From: Myxococcales bacterium
GTDB lineage: Bacteria > Myxococcota_A > Polyangia > Haliangiales > Haliangiaceae
DNA: 64,000 bases
Assembly (NCBI GenBank): GCA_947483555.1
Contig: CANKMW010000019.1
Span: 38,052 to 102,051 of the forward strand
Reading direction: 5' to 3'
Each line of letters opens with the position of its first letter. The first letter of the stretch is position 1. The notes beneath the pieces were generated by a model, which did not search any database, was not told where the DNA came from, and saw only the letters and a program-made list of their open reading frames with translations. A program made the position numbers and the translations under genes. Below, piece after piece: positions 39,501-51,330 of the stretch.

Positions 39501-40267
39501 GGCTGGGAGCTCGACGCGTCCCGCCGGTGCGCCGTGATAGCGTCGCGAGGGTGGCACGCACGCGGGCGAAACGGCGGCCGGCGATCGAGGCTGAACCGCT
39601 GGGGCCCGAGCCGGGGCCGACGTTTGCCGAGGAGCTCGAGCGGCAGGGCCTGGTCGAAGCCACGGTGCAGAGGACGCGCGCGGTGATCGCGCACAGCAAC
39701 GCGGCCGCCGTCGAGCATGCCCGGGTGAACCTGAAGGTGATCTCGTGCCTCGACTGCCGGGCGCCCAAGGGGTGCTGCTGGCTGGTCACCGGTGCCTACC
39801 TCCACGAGGGCGTCGCCATCGCCGCTCGGCTGATCGACGAGGGCCGCGACACACCCGAACTGCGACAGGCGCTGGGCACGGCGGCGCACGAGATGGAGAC
39901 CTCCGACACGATGAGCTACCGGCGGCCGTGCGTGTTCCTCGGCCCCGACGATCGCTGCACGGTGTACGAGGATCGACCGAGTGTCTGCGGGGCCCATCTG
40001 GTGACGTCGCCGGCGATGGCGTGCAGCGATTCGACCGCCACCACCGTGTCCGCGCTGGTCGGCACCCTCCACACCGAGACCCCGCGACAGGTGGCCGAGC
40101 AATTCCGCGCCAGCCTGTCCTTGCCCCCACTCGACATTCCGTATCGTGGCGCCCTGCCGCGTATGGTCCTGCTGTGCCTCGAGGCCTGGCACCGGCGCGA
40201 CCACCTCAGGTCGCTCGCCGGACGCGTGCGGCCTGCCGTCCACCGCTACCGCTGGGCCATCCGGTGA
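39479..40267 (+). CDS. YkgJ-family Cys-cluster (metal-chelating) protein
   Basis: A protein of about 262 residues with the YkgJ-type pattern: CLDCRAPKGCC (Cys90, 93, 99, 100 counted from ATG 39479), then CVFLGPDDRCTVYEDRPSVCGAHL with spaced cysteines. The family binds zinc or an Fe-S cluster; precise function unknown. No signal peptide, so cytosolic. ATG 39479 lies inside the duplicated promoter block; GTG 39551 is a plausible alternative start and would give about 238 residues. It is divergent from hisC and followed after about 200 bp by dsbD. Confidence 0.8.
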   Translation: MDAEARSRLGARRVPPVRRDSVARVARTRAKRRPAIEAEPLGPEPGPTFAEELERQGLVEATVQRTRAVIAHSNAAAVEHARVNLKVISCLDCRAPKGCCWLVTGAYLHEGVAIAARLIDEGRDTPELRQALGTAAHEMETSDTMSYRRPCVFLGPDDRCTVYEDRPSVCGAHLVTSPAMACSDSTATTVSALVGTLHTETPRQVAEQFRASLSLPPLDIPYRGALPRMVLLCLEAWHRRDHLRSLAGRVRPAVHRYRWAIR

Positions 40268-40373
40268 TCTCGTCGAGTCAGCGCTGAACCGCGGTGCGCG
40301 AGCGCAGCCTCGAGATTCGTGGGTGTCTCCCGCCACGATCTCGCCGCCCATGAAGCGGTAGCCATCGCGGACC

Positions 40374-40469
40374 CGAGGCTGGGTAGGTGTGTCGGCGCGA
40401 GTTCCGCTATAGTTCGGGAATGCCGTGACCGTCGCCGGCGGTCCGTCGTACACACCGAACCGCGCTCGC
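40374..40469. repeat. Decayed duplicate of the hisC 5' region
   Basis: Two blocks match the hisC upstream and 5' coding region: 40407-40469 matches 39437-39500, and 40374-40407 matches hisC coding DNA at 39342-39375 (19 of 21 positions in its last part). The 61 bp between these blocks in the original, including the hisC start codon, are missing here. The copy ends at the dsbD start codon and may supply its promoter (CTATAGTT at 40407). Confidence 0.65.
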
Positions 40470-40470
40470 C

Positions 40471-41853
40471 ATGCTCAGTCCTGTGACCCGCCATCGCCAG
40501 CTCGCGATCCTGGCCGCCCTCGTCGGGCTCGTCGTGCTCGCGCTCGGTCCAACCCTGGCGCCCGACCTGGCCTTCGCGGCCGAGGGCGACGAGTTCGAGA
40601 AGTACCGATCACGGGGCTGGGCGTGGGCCTACCTGGGCGCCTTCGGCTTCGGCGTGGTCACCTCGCTGACGCCGTGCGTGTACCCGATGATCCCGATCGT
40701 GATCGGCATCTTCGGCGGCCGCGGCAAGCAGGTCTCACGAGGTCGCGCCGTGCTGCTGGCCACCGTCTACGTCCTCGGCATGGGCCTCATGTTCTCGCTG
40801 CTCGGCGTCGTGTTCGCGCTGATCGGCAAGCAGTCGGGCACCCTGCTCGCCGATCCAGCGGTCGTCATCCCCATCGTCCTGCTCTACGCCGTGCTGGCGC
40901 TGTCGATGTTTGGCGCCTTCGAGCTCCAGCTTCCGTCATGGATGCAAAACAAGCTGGCCGCGGTCAGCGGCGAAGGTGTCGGCGGCGCCTTCGCCATGGG
41001 CGTGGTCGGTGGCTTCACCGCCGCGCCGTGCACCGGCCCGTTCTTGATCGGCATCCTCACCTTCGTCACCAAGAGCCAGAACGTCGGCGTCGGCTCAACG
41101 CTGCTGTTCACGTATGCGCTCGGCATGGGGGTGCTGTTCTGGGCCCTGGCGGCGTTCGCCGTCGCGCTGCCCAAGAGCGGTCGCTGGATGGAGTACATGA
41201 AGTCGATCGGCGGCATCGCGCTGCTCACCGCCGGTCTGTATTTCATGCGCCCGCTGCTACCGGTGCTCGAGACCCTGGTGCACGGCTCGTACATCTTCCT
41301 CGCCGCCGCGGTGGCGGTGACGATCGGCGGGGTCGTGCTCGGCGCGGTCCATCTGTCGTTCCACGACTCGGCGGCGGTACGGATGCGCAAGGGCGCGGCG
41401 GTCTTGCTGTGCGTGATCGGTCTCGGCGCCACCATCAACTGGATCGTGCACGTCGATCGCCACCTGCCGTGGCAGCGTGACGAGGCGGCGGCCTTCGCGC
41501 TGGCCAAGCGCGACGGCAAGGGCGTGATGATCGACTTCTGGGCCTCGTGGTGCGGACCGTGCAAGGAGCTCGAGAAGCTGACCTTCGCCCGCTCACCGGT
41601 GTACGAGACCATCATCGAGAACTTCGTGCCGCTCCAGATCGACATGTCGAAGTCGAGCGACGCCATCGACGCGATCCAGGAGCGCTACGAGTCCGGCACG
41701 CCGACGGTCATCTTCCTCACCGCCGATGGCAAGGAGCTCGGCCGGGTGCGCGAGTATCAGGGGCCATCGAAGTTCCTCGAGACCCTGCAGCCGGCCGCCG
41801 ACGCCATTCGCGCCCAGCGCGAGGCCGCGGCCCAGGCTGCCCGCCTCCCGTAG
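40471..41853 (+). CDS. dsbD: DsbD-family thiol:disulfide transporter, no N-terminal alpha domain
   Basis: A 460-residue inner-membrane protein that passes electrons from cytosolic thioredoxin to periplasmic thiols. Residues about 45-320 form the multi-span core with the two reactive cysteines, Cys69 (LTPCVYP) and Cys187 (AAPCTGP). The C-terminal periplasmic thioredoxin domain has Cys361-Cys364 (WCGPC). DsbD of E. coli also has an N-terminal immunoglobulin-like alpha domain; here only a short leader and linker precede the core. The TPR kinase gene starts 13 bp downstream, so the two are probably co-transcribed. Confidence 0.9.
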   Translation: MLSPVTRHRQLAILAALVGLVVLALGPTLAPDLAFAAEGDEFEKYRSRGWAWAYLGAFGFGVVTSLTPCVYPMIPIVIGIFGGRGKQVSRGRAVLLATVYVLGMGLMFSLLGVVFALIGKQSGTLLADPAVVIPIVLLYAVLALSMFGAFELQLPSWMQNKLAAVSGEGVGGAFAMGVVGGFTAAPCTGPFLIGILTFVTKSQNVGVGSTLLFTYALGMGVLFWALAAFAVALPKSGRWMEYMKSIGGIALLTAGLYFMRPLLPVLETLVHGSYIFLAAAVAVTIGGVVLGAVHLSFHDSAAVRMRKGAAVLLCVIGLGATINWIVHVDRHLPWQRDEAAAFALAKRDGKGVMIDFWASWCGPCKELEKLTFARSPVYETIIENFVPLQIDMSKSSDAIDAIQERYESGTPTVIFLTADGKELGRVREYQGPSKFLETLQPAADAIRAQREAAAQAARLP

Positions 41854-41866
41854 TATCGTCTCCGAC

Positions 41867-44773
41867 GTGCCCGCCGAGGACGACCTCGACCTCGCCACCT
41901 CCGACGCCACCAGCGACGCCCCCGGCGCACCGACGCCGAGCCTGACGCCGTCGGAGGAGCTGGGCTCGATGGCGCCGCTGCTGGCCGCGATGGCGCGGAC
42001 CGGTGGTCCGGCGGCGCTTCGCGACGGCACCGTGGTCGGTGGCCAGTATCGGATCGAGCGACCGCTCGGCGAGGGCGGCATGGGGGTCGTGTACCTGGCC
42101 CGCGACACCCGACTCGACCGCGAGGTGGCCGTCAAGCTCGGCACCGCGGTGTCGCGGAGCGCGCTGCGCCGCATCGAACGTGAGGCGATGGCCCTGGCCC
42201 GTCTGTCCCATCCCAACGTCGTGGTCGTGTACCAGGTCGGCGAGATCGACGGCCGGGTCTTCATCGCGATGGAGCACGTCGCCGGTGGCACCGCCCGCAG
42301 CTGGCTGACGGCGACGCCGCGCTCGACGCGCGAGGTCCTGGCGCTGTTTGCCGCCGCCGGCGACGGCCTCGCCGCCGCTCACGCCGCCGGTCTCATCCAC
42401 CGCGACTTCAAGCCTGACAACGTGCTGGTCGGCCCCGACGGACGGCCGCGGGTCGCCGATTTCGGGCTGGCTCGCTGGTCAGACGCGACCGAGGCGTCGC
42501 CGGTGCCAGAGGGCGGCGAGATCATGCTGACCACGCACGCCGGAGCCATCGTCGGCACGCCGGCCTACATGCCGCCCGAGCAGCTCGGCGGCCGCGAGCT
42601 CGACGCCCGCGCCGATCAGTTCGCGTTCGCCGCCGCGCTGTGGGAAGCGCTGTTCGGTTCCCGTCCGTTCGATGGCAAGACGCCGGCCGAGGTCAAGGCC
42701 GCGATCGAGTCGCCGACCGCCGCGATCGAGCCCCGCGGCCGCCGGGTGCCGCGCCACGTCGTGGCCGCGCTGCGCCGCGCGCTGGCCGCCGATCGCGAGG
42801 CGCGCTGGCCCGACCTGCCGGCGCTGCTCGCCGAGCTGCGCCGCGATCCCGGCGCCCGCCGACGTCGGGTCGCGATCGCCGGCGCCGCGGTGGCGCTGGT
42901 GGTCGCCGGCGCCGCGGTCGCGGTCACGGTGACCCGGGCCAGCGAAGCCACGCCGTGTCTCGACGGCGCGCCGAGGATCGCGTCGATGTGGAACCCGACC
43001 CGCCGCGCGGCGCTCGCCGCACGGGTCGGCGACCTGGCCTGGCCAGCCATCGCCGTCCGGCTCGAGGCCCGAGCCACGGCGTGGATCGCTGCCCATGGCG
43101 CCACCTGCCGAGCGGCGCGGATCGATCGCTCGATCTCCGCGCCGCTGCACGACCGCCGCGTCCTGTGTCTCGACGAGCGCCGGGCCGAGCTCGACGCCGT
43201 CATGGTCGCGCTCGAGAGCGGCAGCCGCACCGCGATCGCGAGCGCCGCGACCACCCTCGACGAGCTGCCGGCGGTCGCGAGCTGCGAACGTCCGCCGTCA
43301 GCGCTCGACGAGGAGCCGGCGCCGACCGGCGCCGATGCCGAGCGCCGCCTCCGAGCCGCGCTGGTCCAGATCGCGACCGCCGAGGCCGCGGCCATGGACC
43401 GCGCGACCCTCGATCCGCTCGGCAAGACCGAGCGCGCCGTCGAGGCGGCGCGCGCCGCCGGCTGGCGGCCGCGGATCGCCAAGGCGCTGGCGCTGCGCGG
43501 TGCCGTGCTGTTCGAGCTCGGGCGCTTCGACGAGGCCTGGGCCGACCAGGATCAGGCCGCCCAGGTCGCGCTGGCCGCCCGCAGCGACCACATCGCCGTG
43601 ATCGCGCTCGCCGACGCGGCCTGGACCCTCGCCGAGCTCGGCCGGCACGCCGAGGCCGATCAGGCGCTGACCACCGCCCGATCGATGTGGGAGCGGACCG
43701 GCCGACCGCCCGAAACCGGGCAACGCCTGTTCGGTGCGGTGGCGCACGTCGCGCGACGGCGAGGCAAACCCGACCAGATGCTGGCCGCCACCCGTCACGA
43801 GGTCGCGCTGGCCGAGCGCGCCTTCGGACGCGCACCGTCGTCGGTGGCGACCACCCACCTCAACCTGTCGCTCGCGTTGCTCGAGGTGGGTCAGTTACCG
43901 GAAGCGGCCGCGGCCGCCGACCAGGCGATCGCCAGCGCCGAGCAGGCCTATGGGGATCACCCGACGGTCGCGAAGATGCACCTCCAGGCAGCGACCGTCG
44001 CGATCACCGCCGGCGATCTCGAGCGTGCGCTGACCCAGGCGACCGAGGCGTTCGCCACCCTCGAACGCTGGTACGGCGCCGACGATGGGCGCCTGGTGGC
44101 GCCGCTGATCATCGTGAGCCGCGTCCAGGCTCAGCGCGGCGATCTGGCGGCCGCCGGTCGCGACATGCGACGCGCGCTCGAGATCGAACGCCAGCGAACG
44201 CCGACGTCGCCGCGGATCCCCGAGCTCGAGGCCAACCTCGCCATCCTGGCCAGCGAGCGCGGCGACTTCGCCGAAGCCGCCAGCCGCGGTGCCGCCGCGC
44301 TCAGCGCGCTCGAGACCCTGCATGGCCCCGATTCCGCCCAGCTCGTCAACGCGCTGGTCCAGGTCGCGTACGCCGCGCGCGAACGCCCCGATCCCGACCT
44401 CGACGCATCCCACACCCACCTCGTGCGTGCGCTCGCGATCGCCACCGCGGCTCGCGGACCGGATCATCCCGAGGTCCTGAACGTGACCATCGAGCTGTCC
44501 CACACGCTGATCAAGCAGGCCCGGGCCGCCGACGCGCTCGCGATCTTGACACCGTGGCTGGCGCGCATCGCGTCGCCCGACCTGGCCAAGTCCCAGCCCA
44601 GCGAGCTACGCTTCGCGGTGGCCGCCGCCCTCGCCACCACCGGCGAGCTCCACCGCGCCTGCGCGCTGGCCAGTCAGGCCGAGGACGGTTACCGCGCGAT
44701 CGCGATGACCCCGATGGTCGATCAGGTCCGCGGGTGGCGCGATCACTTCTGCCGACCCGGCGCGGCCCGATGA
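41867..44773 (+). CDS. Hanks-type Ser/Thr protein kinase with TPR sensor region
   Basis: A 968-residue kinase of the PknB type. Kinase domain about 55-320: P-loop GEGGMGVVYLAR, Lys90 (VAVKLG), HRDFKPDN with Asp180, Asp198 (ADFGLAR), and MPPEQLGG in the APE position. One membrane segment follows (about 335-355). Beyond it a Cys-containing region and a long TPR array (about 500-960; repeats such as LAALYE-type helix pairs) probably bind protein partners outside the membrane. GTG 41867 gives a normal N-terminus. The sigma-factor gene follows after 19 bp, a common kinase-sigma pairing in myxobacteria. Confidence 0.92.
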   Translation: MPAEDDLDLATSDATSDAPGAPTPSLTPSEELGSMAPLLAAMARTGGPAALRDGTVVGGQYRIERPLGEGGMGVVYLARDTRLDREVAVKLGTAVSRSALRRIEREAMALARLSHPNVVVVYQVGEIDGRVFIAMEHVAGGTARSWLTATPRSTREVLALFAAAGDGLAAAHAAGLIHRDFKPDNVLVGPDGRPRVADFGLARWSDATEASPVPEGGEIMLTTHAGAIVGTPAYMPPEQLGGRELDARADQFAFAAALWEALFGSRPFDGKTPAEVKAAIESPTAAIEPRGRRVPRHVVAALRRALAADREARWPDLPALLAELRRDPGARRRRVAIAGAAVALVVAGAAVAVTVTRASEATPCLDGAPRIASMWNPTRRAALAARVGDLAWPAIAVRLEARATAWIAAHGATCRAARIDRSISAPLHDRRVLCLDERRAELDAVMVALESGSRTAIASAATTLDELPAVASCERPPSALDEEPAPTGADAERRLRAALVQIATAEAAAMDRATLDPLGKTERAVEAARAAGWRPRIAKALALRGAVLFELGRFDEAWADQDQAAQVALAARSDHIAVIALADAAWTLAELGRHAEADQALTTARSMWERTGRPPETGQRLFGAVAHVARRRGKPDQMLAATRHEVALAERAFGRAPSSVATTHLNLSLALLEVGQLPEAAAAADQAIASAEQAYGDHPTVAKMHLQAATVAITAGDLERALTQATEAFATLERWYGADDGRLVAPLIIVSRVQAQRGDLAAAGRDMRRALEIERQRTPTSPRIPELEANLAILASERGDFAEAASRGAAALSALETLHGPDSAQLVNALVQVAYAARERPDPDLDASHTHLVRALAIATAARGPDHPEVLNVTIELSHTLIKQARAADALAILTPWLARIASPDLAKSQPSELRFAVAAALATTGELHRACALASQAEDGYRAIAMTPMVDQVRGWRDHFCRPGAAR

Positions 44774-44792
44774 GCGGTACGATGAGCGGACG

Positions 44793-45409
44793 TTGACCGC
44801 TGCGGCCGCAGACGACCCCGAAGCGCCGATCCGCGCGCTGTGCGCCGCCGGCGCGTGGGACGGGGCCGCCACGATGGTCGTCGAACGCTACGGCCGCGAG
44901 CTGCTCGAGTATCTGGTCGCCATCGCGCGCAGCGAGGCCGACGGCGCCGACGCGTTCTCGCAGTTCACCGAGGACCTGTGGAAGGGGTTACCGCGCTTCC
45001 GGTGGCAGGCCAGCGCCCGGACCTGGAGCTACACCCTGGCCCGCCACGCGCTGTCCCGCCTGCGTCGCGACCCCAATCGTCGGCCCGGCCGCGCCATCGC
45101 GCTGTCCGACGCCCCCGAGGTGGCCCGGGCGGCCGAGGCGGTGCGGAGCCGCACCATCTCCTACCTGCGCACCGAGGTGAAGGACCAGGTCGCGGCGCTG
45201 CGCGATCAGCTGTCCCCCGAGGACCAGGCCATCTTGATCCTGCGCATCGATCGCAAGCTGGAGTGGCGCGACGTCGCACGCGCGCTGGCCGACGAGCCCG
45301 ACCCACTCGGCGACGCCGAGATCGCGCGCCGCTCGGCGGCGCTTCGCAAGCGGTTCGAGCGCATCAAGAACGACCTCAAGGCGCTGGTCGAACGCGCGCG
45401 CGCGGGCCC

Positions 45410-45416
<7 letters not shown>
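44793..45416 (+). CDS. RNA polymerase sigma factor, ECF-like
   Basis: A 207-residue sigma-70 family protein with a region 2-like segment ([17 protein letters not shown]...[11 protein letters not shown]) and a region 4-like helix-turn-helix ([26 protein letters not shown]). TTG 44793 is used as start; no better start is visible, and the frame is dominant. It is encoded right after the TPR kinase, which may control it. The last 7 bp overlap the 3' end of the convergent gcvP. Confidence 0.88.
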
Positions 45417-48292
<2,876 letters not shown>

Positions 48293-48381
48293 GGCGCCCG
48301 GAACCTAGCTCATCGGCCGCGATGCCGCTAGCCAGCGTCCGCGATCGGCATCACCGGTCCCCACCGACCGGACCGGGCCGG

Positions 48382-48879
48382 TCAGGAACCGTTCAGGAAC
48401 GCGAAGATCCGCTCGGGTACATCGGCCAGCACCATCGGCCTCTCGCAACGCTCGCAGGGCAGCGCGGGCGGCTGCATCGCCCGCAGCGACGCGCCGTGGA
48501 CCTCGACGTCGATCAACGCCGAGACCTCGAGATCGCAGTGCGGGCACCGGTAGGGGGCGTGGAACGAGCGCACCGTGCCAGCACCGCGAACCGCGGGGAT
48601 GAAACACATCTGTTCGATCATCGCCTCGGCGCAGCGCTCGTGGACGATCCGCGCGCCGCCGGCGCTCAGGCCAGCCACGAAGTGCATCCACTCGCGGATG
48701 CCGATCGAGTTGATGGCGGTGATCCGCTCGGTCTCCAGCACCACCACCGCCGCGCCCCATCCGGCGACGCTGGACAGCAACCCGACGCTCTCGTCGAGAC
48801 GACCGGCGAGCACCAGCCGGCGCTCGTCTGCGCCGCCGCTCGCGGTCACCGTCAGGCTGCCGTGAGTGGTGGTGGCCAT
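48382..48879 (-). CDS. STAS-like domain protein with zinc ribbon
   Basis: A 165-residue cytosolic protein. The first 90 residues follow the STAS/anti-sigma-antagonist pattern (RLVLAGRLDES, VVVLETERITAINSIGIREWMHF), with Asn-Ser-Ile at the usual phospho-site region. The C-terminal part has CPHC and CERC pairs (Cys112/115/142/145), probably one zinc site. The combination suggests a partner-switching regulator with a zinc-stabilised tail. No cognate kinase is adjacent. gcvP starts 89 bp downstream on the same strand. Confidence 0.7.
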   Translation of the reverse strand: MATTTHGSLTVTASGGADERRLVLAGRLDESVGLLSSVAGWGAAVVVLETERITAINSIGIREWMHFVAGLSAGGARIVHERCAEAMIEQMCFIPAVRGAGTVRSFHAPYRCPHCDLEVSALIDVEVHGASLRAMQPPALPCERCERPMVLADVPERIFAFLNGS

Positions 48880-49022
48880 GCTTGCTGATCGTCGCGTGAT
48901 CGCCGCGTCGGGGTCAACTCAACCGGACCGCGAACACGCGCGTGACCGGAGCCGTCGCGCGACGCGACGCGCGGCGAGGGGTGAATGCCGGGGGCCGTCG
49001 TTCGTCGCTTCGGCCCGGCAGC

Positions 49023-49040
49023 GGGGACGGGAAGGTCCCC
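49023..49040 (-). terminator. Hairpin terminator for the predicted outer-membrane protein gene
   Basis: GGGGAC-GGGAAG-GTCCCC has a perfect 6-bp stem 5 bp beyond the stop codon of the minus-strand gene ending at 49045. No strong T-run is present. I see nothing else assignable from 48880 to 49022. Confidence 0.5.
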
Positions 49041-49044
49041 TCAC

Positions 49045-50571
49045 TCAATAGATCACCGCCAGCGCAGCGGTGGCGCTCATCCACCGATCCATCGCCCCAC
49101 CGACATCGGCGGAGTCGGGATCGCCGTCGCGGCTGTTGGTCTGGACGCCATTGCCCTCGAAGTCGTAGCCGATCTGGGTGAAGGAGCCGCGCAGCCGCAG
49201 CAGGACCTTGGTCGTGATGGCCGCGTCGATCATACCCTCGCCCTCGACGCCGGTCAGCTTGGCGGCGCCGTACTCGGGGGTGCCCTGGATCGCACCCGCG
49301 GTCTTGAACAACAGGCCGCGACCGCCCAGGGTCAAGGCGAGCCGATCGGTGCCGATCGGCACCCGCAGCGCGAGCGAGGGCTCGTAGAGCCGGTAGTCGA
49401 CGTCGGGCAGGTCGAGCGCGGTCCCGGCCGGAAGCTGACTGCGGTCGACGATGAAGGCGCGCCTACCGACGCCGAAACCAGCGTAGACCGACGGCAGGTT
49501 GGCGCCGCGTCCGAAGGCGTAGCGGAGCTTGCCGCCCACCACCCAGCGCATCTGGCGGGTCGGCATGGCGACGTCCATGGCCTGGCTGGTGCGCGTGGTC
49601 AGCGACATCACCTTGTCGTACTCGGCGTAGAAGCCGATGCCGCCGGCCGGGTTGCGCGGCAACGCGATCGCGACCGGGAACACCTCGACCGCGACGTGGG
49701 CGGCCGGCGCCGGCGAACCCGGATAGCCACGCGGAGCCTGATCGAAGTTGGCGCGCGACGAGAAGGTCAGCTTGCGGCTGATCACCGACGACCCGAGCTC
49801 GACCATGACGCCCGAGCGTCGGATCTCACGACCGCCGGCGCGCCGCCGCTTGCGGCGCGGCCGATCGTCGTCATCGTCCTCGTCGTCCTCGGCCTCGTCG
49901 GGGTCTTCATCATCGTCCTCGTCGCGGGCGTCGTCATCGCCACCGCCCTTGCGCGCCGGCCGCGGGTCCTCGTCGGCGCCCTCGCCGGCGTCCTCGTCAC
50001 GGTCACGTTCGCGGCGATCGTCATCATCGCCGTCGTCGCGTTGCCGGGTGCTCACGCGCTCCCGGTCGCCCTTGGCCTTGCCCGTGGCCTTGCCCGTGGC
50101 CTTGCTGCGGGCCTTGCCGGTGGCACCGTCGGCGCTCAAGACCTCGTCGATGACCTCGAGGACCGCCTTGCTCACGCGCTTCTTGCCCTTGGCGCCCAGC
50201 CGGGGCGCGTCGAGCTCGATCTTCATCTTCTTCTTGACCTGGCCGTCCTTGCCACGGACCCGGATGGTGAACTCCCATTCACCATCTCGTTTGGCCAGCA
50301 AGGGATCGATCACCGCCGCGGCGTCGAGTGACCGGGCCACCTTGGCGATCGAGCGCGCGTCGAGCTCGTCGCCCACGCCCTCGCGACGGGCGGCACGCTC
50401 GAAGGCGCGCGATTCGACCACGTCGTGCTGCCCCTTGAGGGACTCCACCAGCATGTCTTCGAACTCGCTGGTGTCGTCGCCTCGGACCTCGAGCACCACG
50501 ATTCGCGCCGCGTCAGCGGAGGCGGCGCTCAGAGTGATCGCAGCGGCGCAGATGAGCTGTACGTTCCTCAT
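49045..50571 (-). CDS. Predicted outer-membrane-type protein with charged linker
   Basis: A 508-residue protein with a signal peptide (MRNVQLICAAAITLSAASADA), an N-terminal domain of about 130 residues with strands of the type seen in CsgG/TolB-like envelope proteins (ARIVVLEVRGDD, VESRAFERAARREGV), a highly charged Asp/Arg/Lys low-complexity region (about 150-250), and a C-terminal half with alternating strands (GIGFYAEYDKVMS, VYAGFGVGRRAFIV, LRLRGSFTQIGYDF) ending in LAVIY, as in beta-barrels. Function unknown. ATG 50569-50571 starts the signal peptide; no strong ribosome binding site was noted. Confidence 0.65.
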   Translation of the reverse strand: MRNVQLICAAAITLSAASADAARIVVLEVRGDDTSEFEDMLVESLKGQHDVVESRAFERAARREGVGDELDARSIAKVARSLDAAAVIDPLLAKRDGEWEFTIRVRGKDGQVKKKMKIELDAPRLGAKGKKRVSKAVLEVIDEVLSADGATGKARSKATGKATGKAKGDRERVSTRQRDDGDDDDRRERDRDEDAGEGADEDPRPARKGGGDDDARDEDDDEDPDEAEDDEDDDDDRPRRKRRRAGGREIRRSGVMVELGSSVISRKLTFSSRANFDQAPRGYPGSPAPAAHVAVEVFPVAIALPRNPAGGIGFYAEYDKVMSLTTRTSQAMDVAMPTRQMRWVVGGKLRYAFGRGANLPSVYAGFGVGRRAFIVDRSQLPAGTALDLPDVDYRLYEPSLALRVPIGTDRLALTLGGRGLLFKTAGAIQGTPEYGAAKLTGVEGEGMIDAAITTKVLLRLRGSFTQIGYDFEGNGVQTNSRDGDPDSADVGGAMDRWMSATAALAVIY

Positions 50572-50722
50572 GATGGGCTCCCGGTCCCCAGGGTACTGCA
50601 AGCCGCCTGCCGGACCCGGATCATGCCAAATCATCGACAATCCAGCCCATCAGGGCCGGCGGTCCCGGGTCCCGTGGGGCGCCACGCCCCGCCGACCGTC
50701 CCGGTCCGGGGGGCAGCGCGCT

Positions 50723-50739
50723 AAGGGCCCCGGGCCCTT
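50723..50739. other. Perfect GC-rich hairpin in divergent intergenic region
   Basis: AAGGGCCC-C-GGGCCCTT is a perfect inverted repeat in the 201-bp gap (50572-50772) between two divergent genes. It may be a regulatory or structural element; with no gene end next to it, a terminator role is unlikely. Confidence 0.45.
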
Positions 50740-50772
50740 GCGCGTTTCGGCCGGCCGTGGCGACCTCGTGCG

Positions 50773-51291
50773 GTGCCCGACCCTGTCGACCGCAAACACC
50801 TGCGCATCACCGGTAACCACCAGGCGGTCGCCGAACCGAGCGTGCATGTCGGGACCGGCGAGGGCGCCGATGATGGCGACGTCATCGTCGTCGTGACCCA
50901 GGCCTACGGGCCGCGGGGCGACAACCTGGTCGGGGTGTCCGAGGTCACGTTCGACGGTCACCCCGCGGTGACGCTCAAGCTGCGCGCCGACGGACGCGAA
51001 GGCCTCGTCCACCTGTCACCCATCCACGGCGACAGCCGCAAGTCCGGCTTCACCGACATCGCGCCCGGCACCCTGTGCGAGCTGTTCTGCCCGGTGACCG
51101 GCTTGCCGTTGCCACGGGTCGGCGACGTCGAGGACGGTGGCGGCGCCGGCTACTTCGCGCTGTACCTGACGCCCGCGCTGACCGAAGCGTCGATGGTGAT
51201 GATCTCCGACGTGTGGGGCCACTACCACTCGCGGATCATCGACGACTTCGAGCTGATCTCGGCGTGGGCCTCGTCGCACGACGACGCCTGA
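50773..51291 (+). CDS. Hypothetical protein
   Basis: A 172-residue cytosolic protein starting at GTG 50773. The first part is strand-rich (DVIVVVTQAYGPRGDNLVGVSEVTFDGHPAVTLKL), and the second carries LCELFCPVTGLPLPRV, a Cys-Pro pattern that might bind a metal, followed by GGGAGYFALYLTP. I do not recognise the family. It converges on the metallophosphatase gene with a 39-bp gap. Start choice is tentative. Confidence 0.6.
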   Translation: MPDPVDRKHLRITGNHQAVAEPSVHVGTGEGADDGDVIVVVTQAYGPRGDNLVGVSEVTFDGHPAVTLKLRADGREGLVHLSPIHGDSRKSGFTDIAPGTLCELFCPVTGLPLPRVGDVEDGGGAGYFALYLTPALTEASMVMISDVWGHYHSRIIDDFELISAWASSHDDA

Positions 51292-51330
51292 CCCGCCGGT
51301 ACCGTCGAGGCGCCGCCCCGATCTGACCGC

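Noticed and set aside
39418..39789. N-terminal extension of hisC upstream of 39417
   Set aside because: The extended residues are Arg/Ser/Thr-rich, unlike the HisC family, and would overlap the divergent promoter block and the YkgJ-type gene.
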